Positions 1-5,578 of a stretch of DNA of 6,818 bases are shown here, piece by piece. This stretch comes from JAPLFM01 sp964650885. GTDB lineage: Bacteria > Bacteroidota > Ignavibacteria > Kapaibacteriales > UBA2268. The stretch lies in NCBI GenBank assembly GCA_964650885.1, contig CAZYXG010000074.1, positions 1-6,818 on the forward strand, given 5' to 3'. The notes under the pieces were generated by a model that was not told the DNA's origin, did not search any database, and saw nothing but the letters and a program-made list of their open reading frames with translations. The translations under genes were made by a program, and so were the position numbers. Position 1 is the first letter of the stretch. Every line of letters starts with the position of its first letter.

Positions 1-66
1 AATTGCTTCTTGTAGTTGGCTTTGTAAATTACAAGCTAAAATTTCATTATCCAACCCATTTCAAAG

Positions 67-87
67 CTCAAAACTCAAAACTCTAAA
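67..87. repeat. Short heptamer tandem repeat (CTCAAAA, three units)
   Basis: Two perfect CTCAAAA units are followed by a third with one change (CTCTAAA), just upstream of the rhomboid gene. The surrounding 1-147 leader is AT-rich. It has a TATAAT hexamer at 90-95 that could be a -10 box, but I see no convincing -35 partner. No Shine-Dalgarno sequence precedes the ATG at 148. The repeat is too short to be assigned a function and may simply be low-complexity intergenic sequence. Confidence 0.4.
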
Positions 88-147
88 CCTATAATTATTT
101 AAGAATGTCTTATATTGCAATTAATTAAAACTATTAAAATTTGAAAT

Positions 148-753
148 ATGGATTTAGCTCTTTCGCCTCTTTCTATTACTGTTTTCCTTTTAACTATAGG
201 AATCAGCCTCTACACTATGTTCTATAACCATAGTCTGCTCGATAGACTTTTGCTATCGCCTTATGACGTTTATAATGATAAACGTTGGGAGCAGCTTATC
301 ACAAGTGGTTTTGTGCATGGCGATATATTCCATTTGTTCTTTAATATGTTCTCGTTCTATTTGTTTGCATTCCATTTCGAAATGATGCTTGGCTCTTTGT
401 TCTTTGGTGTGGTATATTTTGCATCGCTTATTATCGCAAACATTCCTTCGCTAATGAAAAATAAGTACGACCCAAGTTATCATTCTTTAGGTGCTTCGGG
501 TGCTATTTCTGGTTTGATTTTCAGTTTTATCTTGTTCTATCCAACTATGCCAATGTATTTGATGTTTATTCCATTCAAAATACCAGCAATAATATTCGGG
601 CCTTTATATATTGCTTATAGCTATTTTGCGGGAAGACACCAAATGGATAACATCAATCACGATGCCCATCTTTGGGGTGCAATTGCAGGGATTGTGATAA
701 CACTAGCGGCTTACCCAAAAGAGATTATCTATAACTTTACTCATTTGTTTTAA
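148..753 (+). CDS. Rhomboid family intramembrane serine protease
   Basis: A 201-residue polytopic membrane protein with about six hydrophobic segments, the size of a minimal bacterial rhomboid. Seen in the sequence: RW at 47-48 leading into SGFVHGDIFHLFFNM (53-67), the conserved rhomboid H-x4-H-x3-N block with oxyanion-type Asn66; GASG at 115-118 with the nucleophile Ser117; and HDAHLWGAIAG (171-181), where His174 is the expected catalytic base. From family knowledge, such enzymes cleave transmembrane substrates inside the inner membrane; the substrate here cannot be told. The ATG at 148 is the only sensible start and has no Shine-Dalgarno sequence. The gene is on the opposite strand to the flagellar operon and the two stop codons overlap, so it is probably not functionally part of that operon. 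The fold and active-site call is strong; the physiological role is unknown. Confidence 0.93.
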   Translation: MDLALSPLSITVFLLTIGISLYTMFYNHSLLDRLLLSPYDVYNDKRWEQLITSGFVHGDIFHLFFNMFSFYLFAFHFEMMLGSLFFGVVYFASLIIANIPSLMKNKYDPSYHSLGASGAISGLIFSFILFYPTMPMYLMFIPFKIPAIIFGPLYIAYSYFAGRHQMDNINHDAHLWGAIAGIVITLAAYPKEIIYNFTHLF

Positions 754-1835
754 TTGAATTTTTTCTTCTTCAAGCCATAGACATAAGCAAGGACTTGAGC
801 CACAGCACGGAAAAGATTTTCGGGTATTTCTTGCTCAACTTCCACATTGTGGTATAAAGCTCGAGCCAATGGCGGCTCTTCGACTATTGGAATGTTGTAT
901 TCGTTAGCTTTATCTCTGATTTGTTTGGCTATAAAATCAGCTCCTTTGGCAAGTATAATTGGTGCACCCATATTTTGAGTGTCGTACATTATAGCCACGG
1001 CAAAGTGAGTAGGGTTAGTGATAACCACATCAGCTTTAGCTACGTTTTGAATCATTAGCTTTCTCATTCGTGAACGCATTAAGCTACGAATTCTTTGCTT
1101 TATTTTTGGGTCACCTTCCATTTGCTTGGATTCTTCTTTCACCTCTTGCTTGGTCATTTTCATATCGCTTTTGAACTTCCTGCGTTGGTAAAGGAAATCC
1201 GAGAAAGCAATTGTGATGTAGGCCATACCAACATAAAGCACTAGTGAATAAGTAATATCAGCCATTTCATTCGTAAGCTCAGTAAATGGTTTGTCCGCCA
1301 TTGATACTATATTTTCAATTTTTTTACGAATCAAAATGTAGAGAATAACTCCAATAATAGACATTTTTGCAATGCTTTTTATTAGTTCGACAATGGATTG
1401 GCTGGAAAAGAATATTCTTTTAAGTCCAGCACCAATCTTAAATATCTTGGTATAGTTTTCCAGTTCGGTAAATTTTTTGGAAGAGAATTTCAAACCTACT
1501 TGCCCAATTTCTGAAGCAAGTATGATTGCATAAATAACTAACCCAGTGGGTAGAATTATTTTTGCCAAGAAAAATAGCAATTCGGGATAATACTTTATTA
1601 CGTTTTGGTCAGTAATTTCTAAGGTAGTAGCGTTATTGAGAATATACCCCATAAATGATTTCATCGTATTGATTATATCCGCACCAAGCAAGAAAACAGC
1701 CATGCCGCCGAGAAGAATAACGGCAGAAGTAGTAACGTCAGTACTTTTCGCTACTTGTCCCTTATCACGAGCATCGCCTAAGCGCTTCTGGGAGGCGTCT
1801 TCGCTTTTTTCTTGTCCGTCTTGGTTTTCAGCCAT
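750..1835 (-). CDS. flhB: Flagellar type III export protein FlhB (specificity switch)
   Basis: A 361-residue inner-membrane component of the flagellar export apparatus, close to the usual FlhB length. A polar N-terminal tail carries the family pattern RLGDARDKGQVAKS (18-31). Four hydrophobic segments follow (about 35-55, 88-108, 143-168 and 192-210). A charged cytoplasmic linker (about 217-262) then leads to the autocleavage motif NPTH at 274-277. In the family, cleavage between Asn and Pro switches export from rod/hook to filament substrates. The C-terminal domain (AIMYD..., PIVEEPPLARALY at 316-328) is complete and ends in a short lysine-rich tail. It is last in fliP-fliQ-fliR-flhB, with 17 bases between the fliR stop and this ATG and no clear Shine-Dalgarno sequence. 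A non-flagellar SctU is the alternative, but the cleavable leader on FliP and the lack of injectisome genes favour FlhB. The stop codon overlaps that of the convergent rhomboid gene. Confidence 0.95.
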   Translation of the reverse strand: MAENQDGQEKSEDASQKRLGDARDKGQVAKSTDVTTSAVILLGGMAVFLLGADIINTMKSFMGYILNNATTLEITDQNVIKYYPELLFFLAKIILPTGLVIYAIILASEIGQVGLKFSSKKFTELENYTKIFKIGAGLKRIFFSSQSIVELIKSIAKMSIIGVILYILIRKKIENIVSMADKPFTELTNEMADITYSLVLYVGMAYITIAFSDFLYQRRKFKSDMKMTKQEVKEESKQMEGDPKIKQRIRSLMRSRMRKLMIQNVAKADVVITNPTHFAVAIMYDTQNMGAPIILAKGADFIAKQIRDKANEYNIPIVEEPPLARALYHNVEVEQEIPENLFRAVAQVLAYVYGLKKKKFN

Positions 1836-1852
1836 TACTTAAAATCATTTAA

Positions 1853-2650
1853 TTAAACACGTTTAGGATTCAAACTCATAATCACATTCAGCATTTCAGT
1901 TTGCACCGATGACAGCGAAAACTTTGCCACCATCACAAATAATGGAATGGATATGAACAATACAATCAAACCTACAGCAATTTTGAATTGGAAACTTAAT
2001 GCAAAAATATTTGTTTGAGGAGCAACTCTAGAAAGCAATGCCAGAGATAAGTTAGTCACAAACATAGCTAAAAGCATAGGAGAAGATAATTTGATGCCTA
2101 TCATTAATATAGAAGTGGCCATAACAACTAAGTAATGTATAGTTGTTTCAGAGATTGCAAAAGTAGTAACTGGCACGGCTCTTACGCTGAGATAAATTGC
2201 TTCTATAATGTAATGATGACCGTTGATTAAAAGGAATACAATGATAACAATTATTTCTTTAAATTCGCCAAGAATAGTGGGATTAGTGTTTTCTGGATTG
2301 AATAAAGCTCCTGTTTGGAAGCCCATTTCATTATCAACCAAACCACCTGCAAAGTTTGCGGCAAAGAAAACAGTATTGGCGGAAAAACCAATTATCAGCC
2401 CCATTAGTAGTTCTTTCATAATTAAGAATACCATATTCCAAAGATGGAAGTCAATTGTTGGTTGTTCTTTCCAAAAAGTAGATGTAACAGAAATTGCAAG
2501 TATGACAGATAACATTATCTTTACTTGCATCGGAATGCCATCGTATTTGAAAAAAGGCGAACTACCAATTATACCAGCTATTCTTACAAAAATCAAAATG
2601 CCGATTATAAACTTTCCAGAAAGTAGAGCCAATGTTTGATTATCTAACAT
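1853..2650 (-). CDS. fliR: Flagellar export gate protein FliR
   Basis: A 265-residue, mostly hydrophobic protein with about six membrane segments, the normal FliR size. In the family it sits with FliP5 and FliQ4 in the helical export gate at the centre of the flagellar basal body. Recognisable family blocks are FVRIAGIIGSSPFF (21-34), KELLMGLIIGF (79-89), the GFQTGALFNPE block (110-120) and SRVAPQTNIFALSFQFKIAVG (from 207). The ATG at 2650 abuts the fliQ stop codon with no spacer (TAG then ATG), so translation is probably coupled to fliQ. No Shine-Dalgarno sequence is visible in the end of fliQ. No missing segments or frameshifts are seen. Confidence 0.94.
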   Translation of the reverse strand: MLDNQTLALLSGKFIIGILIFVRIAGIIGSSPFFKYDGIPMQVKIMLSVILAISVTSTFWKEQPTIDFHLWNMVFLIMKELLMGLIIGFSANTVFFAANFAGGLVDNEMGFQTGALFNPENTNPTILGEFKEIIVIIVFLLINGHHYIIEAIYLSVRAVPVTTFAISETTIHYLVVMATSILMIGIKLSSPMLLAMFVTNLSLALLSRVAPQTNIFALSFQFKIAVGLIVLFISIPLFVMVAKFSLSSVQTEMLNVIMSLNPKRV

Positions 2651-2923
2651 CTAAGAGGGCCCGATGGTTTCAATCATTCTGAACATATTGATTGTAAAAG
2701 ATTTTAATGTCGCAATTATGAAAGGCAAGATTAAAACAGTCAATACAAATACTGCAATTAGTTTTGGAACAAAAGTGAGAGTTTGCTCGGAAATAGATGT
2801 AGCTGCTTGAAAGATAGATATTACCAAGCCAACTATTAAGGAAACCAAAAGCAAAGGTCCACAGACAAGTATTACTTGCCAAAAGGCATCTTTTACTAAT
2901 GCCATAACCATTTGATCATTCAT
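2651..2923 (-). CDS. fliQ: Flagellar export gate protein FliQ
   Basis: From the ATG at 2923 the protein has 90 residues, the typical FliQ length of about 89. It shows two membrane helices (about 16-36 and 55-72) around the family hallmark FQAATSISEQTLTFVPK (38-54), matching the usual FQAxTQIxEQTLxFxPK. Four copies pack around FliP/FliR in the export gate. The frame stays open 17 codons further upstream to a GTG at 2974, which would overlap the end of fliP. I prefer the ATG because the extra residues (KFLNFYLTFKKRIN...) are not part of FliQ and because an AAGAG-like purine stretch lies about ten bases before the ATG. The gap to the fliP stop is then 40 bases. The stop codon touches the fliR start. 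Confidence 0.93.
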   Translation of the reverse strand: MNDQMVMALVKDAFWQVILVCGPLLLVSLIVGLVISIFQAATSISEQTLTFVPKLIAVFVLTVLILPFIIATLKSFTINMFRMIETIGPS

Positions 2924-2963
2924 ATTTATTCTCTTTTTGAAAGTGAGATAGAAATTTAAAAAT

Positions 2964-3737
2964 TTATCCGCCACGCAAAATACTTTTCATTAATGAATCT
3001 ATAATTAGATTCCAACCATCTACCAAGATGAATAGTAGTATTTTCACAGGTAGAGAGATTAATTGCGGCGGCAAGAGGAACATACCAAGCGACATCAAAG
3101 TAGAAGCTATAATCATATCAAGTACTAAGAAAGGAATGAAGATAAGAAAACCAATTTGAAAAGCAGTTTTAAGTTCCGAGATAGAATAAGCAGGAATCAC
3201 AGCCCAAGTAGAGACTTCAGTTACATCATTTGGCTTTTCGCCACCACTTAGTTTGATAAATAGTCCTAAGTCTTCTTGGCGAGTATGCTTAAGCATAAAC
3301 TCTCTGAATGGACGGACAGTATTGTCAATAGCTTCGTCTTGAGTAATCTCTTCTTTTAAGTATGGCTGAATGCCTTTATTATTTGCTTCGTTGAGTACTG
3401 GTTGCATAATGAAGAAAGTCAGGAATAATGCAAGGCCAGTAAGAAGTTGATTTGGCGGTTGGGTGGTAGTACCCATAGCTTGCTTAAGGAAATGGAACAC
3501 TACGATAATACGAGTGAAACAAGTCATCATTATGAGAATAGATGGAGCAAGAGTAAGGATAGTCATTACCGCCACGATTTGTAGTGATAGGACTGCATCT
3601 TCATTACTAGACGCTTTATCTACTCCGAGCGATACTTTTGGAATACCAAAAGAGCCACCTTGTGCAAAGGAATCATAAGAGACCAATGCAATCAATGCTA
3701 TGATGAGTAAAACGAAGTACTTTTTATCAATCTTCAT
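2964..3737 (-). CDS. fliP: Flagellar export gate protein FliP, with signal peptide
   Basis: From the ATG at 3737 the protein has 257 residues (E. coli FliP has 245). It starts with a cleavable-type signal peptide: KIDKK, a hydrophobic core (8-20), then SFA|Q near residues 23-26. This is typical of flagellar FliP and unlike most injectisome SctR proteins. The two FliP signatures are present: PAYSISELKTAFQIGFLIFI (182-201) with D207, and MFLLPPQLISLPVKILLF (219-236) followed by DGW (240-242). Five copies form the core of the export gate. The frame extends to a TTG at 3794, but the 19 added residues would precede an otherwise normal signal peptide, and the TTG falls inside a -24/-12 promoter candidate, so the ATG is preferred. 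No strong Shine-Dalgarno sequence is seen for either start. It is the first gene of the operon. No fliO lies upstream, where it is often found. Confidence 0.94.
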   Translation of the reverse strand: MKIDKKYFVLLIIALIALVSYDSFAQGGSFGIPKVSLGVDKASSNEDAVLSLQIVAVMTILTLAPSILIMMTCFTRIIVVFHFLKQAMGTTTQPPNQLLTGLALFLTFFIMQPVLNEANNKGIQPYLKEEITQDEAIDNTVRPFREFMLKHTRQEDLGLFIKLSGGEKPNDVTEVSTWAVIPAYSISELKTAFQIGFLIFIPFLVLDMIIASTLMSLGMFLLPPQLISLPVKILLFILVDGWNLIIDSLMKSILRGG

Positions 3738-3790
3738 TTCGTTAATCTTTTTTGTAGTGTATTTATAGACCTTCTTCAAAGAAATACTAT

Positions 3791-3806
3791 TCAAGCATTA
3801 TGCCAA
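3791..3806 (-). promoter_or_regulatory. Candidate sigma-54 (-24/-12) promoter for fliPQR-flhB
   Basis: Read on the minus strand: TTGGCA, six bases, then TTGA. The sigma-54 consensus is TTGGCACG-N4-TTGC, so the -24 half is matched in its core, the spacing is exact, and the -12 half lacks only the final C. A start about 12 bases downstream (near 3780) would leave a leader of roughly 43 bases before the fliP ATG at 3737. Sigma-54 drives flagellar genes in many bacteria. The imperfect -12 GC keeps confidence low; the similar site before the T9SS cargo gene raises it somewhat. Confidence 0.3.
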
Positions 3807-3882
3807 AAGGAGTTTATCTAACTTTTGCTAGTGTTTTTAGGGGGTATGTTTGCTAGTAAGGATTGTAAAGTAATAATTAGAC

Positions 3883-3927
3883 AAAAAAAATGGCTAATAA
3901 TGTAATCTGTGATTATCATATTAGCCA
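3883..3927 (-). terminator. Rho-independent terminator of the T9SS cargo gene
   Basis: TGGCTAATA at 3891-3899 and TATTAGCCA at 3919-3927 form a perfect 9-bp stem. It is extended inward, past a short internal mismatch, by TAATC/GATTA (3903-3907 with 3911-3915) closing a three-base loop. On the minus strand the stem is followed at once by eight T (3890-3883). It lies 21 bases beyond the stop codon of the gene ending at 3949, so it should end that transcript and separate it from the flagellar operon. Confidence 0.8.
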
Positions 3928-3948
3928 ATCGTTTGTTTTGGGGGTAAA

Positions 3949-5388
3949 TTATTTTGCAACAATGAATTTGTAAGTTTGAGTGTTAATACCATTCTGAATT
4001 TGAATGAAATAAACACCATTCTCAAATTGACTTTTTGATAAAAAAGTTTTATTTGCAAAAATACTTTTAGTTAAAGTATGCCCACTGCTTGAGAAAACAG
4101 TATAGTTCGAATTACTAATACTATTAAGAATAACTTCGTTAGCTCTATCTTCAAATTGATTATTTGACTCATACTCTGAAATATCGGTTGTCAATTGCGT
4201 TTGTTTTCCAGTATTGCTATAGCCATTTATAATACCAGTGAAATATAGTTTTTCAATGTTGTTTGTAGTAGTAGGTTCAAGCAATAAATAAGCAATGTTG
4301 TTGCCATTTGCCTCAGCTTTACCATTGGAAGTAATGAAAAATTCAACTTTATTCTCTTGCTCATTGAAATCAACTAAGGTATTTGTAGTAGTACCATTGA
4401 AAGCAATTCCTTTTGAAACTCCAGCAAACTTATAGTCAGGATAAGCAGACAAGTCAATTTTACCAATAAAAGCAATGCTACCGTTTCGTTCGTCAATATT
4501 TATAGGTACAAAAACAGTATTCCCGGTATTTTTTGGCTCAAAATTGTAAAAATCATTATTTTGAGATTGAATTGCATCATTTTTTCCGCCATCAGCAATT
4601 GTTGCAGTTTTGCCATCATTTAATTTGACAACTAAACCATCTACAACAGTAACAGTTCCATCGCCATCGCAATCGGCATAAGTGGCAGCAGCCACATCCC
4701 AAGTTAGAACACGCTGAGCATACCATTGAGTACTTGCATTTTGACGTTTGAATGTACGGCTTTCCCTGTCGTCCGCTCCCTTACGCATATAAAGCCCAAT
4801 AGTGCTGTAATCATCAGTATTTACTATCTTATCATTATTTGCATCGCCAGGGAACACATCAACAAAGCTGTGAACTTTATAAATAGTTTTAACAGAAGCA
4901 AGCTTAACTTCTTTCGCAATAGAATCAAAACTTATAGCCGTAGCTTTCTCGAAACTAAAAGTTACATTTTGATTTGCAGCAGCAGTCTGCAATACAACAA
5001 ACTCCAAATGAAGCACATTCGGACTATTGAATTGATTAATTCCTGGTTTCAAGCCAGAATAAACACTAATATTCATAGTTGCTTCGTTTAAAACAACATC
5101 CTCAGTCGGATTAGTAGGCACATTTATAGCAGAAACACCAGTTATTTCAAAATCACGATTGCGAAAACCACTAAATTTGACAATATCTGGATTAGAATAT
5201 TTCAATAAAAACGCCACACTCGAGCAATTCGGCAAAGAATCAATCTGTATATCCACTCCAAAAACAAAAGTGGCTGTTATTATTCCAGTCCGAGCAGAGT
5301 CCACATCAGTCCTAACTAACTTAATTGTTTGGGAGTAAGCTGGAATTGCAACAAAGAGCAAAAGTAGATATTTGGTTAATTTTTTCAT
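3949..5388 (-). CDS. Secreted cohesin-like/dockerin-like protein with T9SS sorting domain
   Basis: A 479-residue exported protein. Residues 1-19 are a clear signal peptide (MKK, Leu-rich core, AYS|Q). Residues about 20-170 are beta-rich with a cohesin/CBM-like pattern (SSVAFLLKYSNPDIVKFSG near 56-74). A dockerin-like pair follows, with two 12-residue EF loops: D182-x-N-x-D-x-I-x-N-x2-D193 and D239-x-D-x-D-x-T-x-T-x2-D250. They are separated by an insert containing W222 and W230. A second beta-rich region (about 290-395) may be another cohesin-like fold. The last ~60 residues (NYTVFSSSGHTL... ENGVYFIQIQNG... KFIVAK) match the T9SS type A sorting domain, predicting transport across the outer membrane and surface anchoring or release. 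The ATG at 5388 is chosen over a GTG at 5397 because AAGGTG at 5400-5395 gives a Shine-Dalgarno site six bases upstream. The binding partner and substrate are unknown, and no catalytic domain is visible. Confidence 0.85.
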   Translation of the reverse strand: MKKLTKYLLLLFVAIPAYSQTIKLVRTDVDSARTGIITATFVFGVDIQIDSLPNCSSVAFLLKYSNPDIVKFSGFRNRDFEITGVSAINVPTNPTEDVVLNEATMNISVYSGLKPGINQFNSPNVLHLEFVVLQTAAANQNVTFSFEKATAISFDSIAKEVKLASVKTIYKVHSFVDVFPGDANNDKIVNTDDYSTIGLYMRKGADDRESRTFKRQNASTQWYAQRVLTWDVAAATYADCDGDGTVTVVDGLVVKLNDGKTATIADGGKNDAIQSQNNDFYNFEPKNTGNTVFVPINIDERNGSIAFIGKIDLSAYPDYKFAGVSKGIAFNGTTTNTLVDFNEQENKVEFFITSNGKAEANGNNIAYLLLEPTTTNNIEKLYFTGIINGYSNTGKQTQLTTDISEYESNNQFEDRANEVILNSISNSNYTVFSSSGHTLTKSIFANKTFLSKSQFENGVYFIQIQNGINTQTYKFIVAK

Positions 5389-5394
5389 ATAAGA

Positions 5395-5400
5395 CACCTT
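5395..5400 (-). promoter_or_regulatory. Shine-Dalgarno site fixing the start of the T9SS cargo gene
   Basis: AAGGTG on the minus strand, six bases before the ATG at 5388. It overlaps the alternative GTG start at 5397, which makes the ATG the better initiation codon. Confidence 0.6.
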
Positions 5401-5414
5401 TTTTCTTTAAACGC

Positions 5415-5430
5415 ACAATGAACGTGCCAA
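5415..5430 (-). promoter_or_regulatory. Candidate sigma-54 (-24/-12) promoter for the T9SS cargo gene
   Basis: On the minus strand the sequence reads TTGGCACG, four bases, then TTGT. The -24 element is a full match to the TTGGCACG consensus, the spacing is exact, and the -12 element differs only in its last base (T for C). Transcription would start near 5403, giving a leader of about 15 bases that just contains the AAGGTG ribosome site and the ATG at 5388, so the geometry fits. An upstream activator site would be expected within the next ~150 bases; I could not identify one. Confidence 0.4.
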
Positions 5431-5492
5431 AAGTTAAATTTTCAAAAAACTTGAAGAAAACTAATGCAAAAAGATGATTTTAAAAAAAAAAT

Positions 5493-5519
5493 TTGCAATT
5501 AAATAATTAAACTTATAAA
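5493..5519 (+). promoter_or_regulatory. Weak housekeeping-type promoter candidate for the GldM-like gene
   Basis: TTGCAA (5493-5498), then 15 bases, then TATAAA (5514-5519), in the very AT-rich divergent spacer about 60 bases before the ATG at 5579. The spacing is shorter than the usual 17 and such matches arise easily in AT-rich DNA, so this is only a candidate. Confidence 0.2.
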
Positions 5520-5578
5520 TTGTATTGTCCTAAAAAAATAATAATAGAATTTTAGAATATTAGCTAACAAGAGGAAGC

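Noticed and set aside
1..54. Possible start of a minus-strand gene running off the left edge (TTG at 54, reading DNEILACNLQSQLQEAI)
   Set aside because: Only 18 codons are visible, the start would be a TTG without a ribosome site, and plus-strand frames are open over the same stretch. There is not enough sequence to call a gene.
99..121. Sigma-54-type promoter for the rhomboid gene, suggested by TTGCAA at 115-120
   Set aside because: The -12-like TTGCA has no TGGC element at the required distance upstream.
2223..2639. 138-codon plus-strand frame opposite fliR
   Set aside because: Antisense shadow of a well-supported FliR. The same applies to the plus-strand frames at 1636-1842, 3463-3678 and 4726-5091, and to the alternative minus-strand frame at 2670-2882 inside fliQ.
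2964..2984. FliP ends in RGG next to a rhomboid gene in the window, suggesting a rhombosortase/GlyGly-CTERM pair
   Set aside because: FliP lacks the GlyGly-CTERM layout (Gly motif, transmembrane helix, basic tail), and a short Gly-containing C-terminus is ordinary for FliP.
750..3737. Non-flagellar type III secretion (sctRSTU) instead of flagellar genes
   Set aside because: FliP has a clear signal peptide as in flagellar homologues, and no secretin, needle or chaperone genes are near. It cannot be fully excluded without the rest of the locus.
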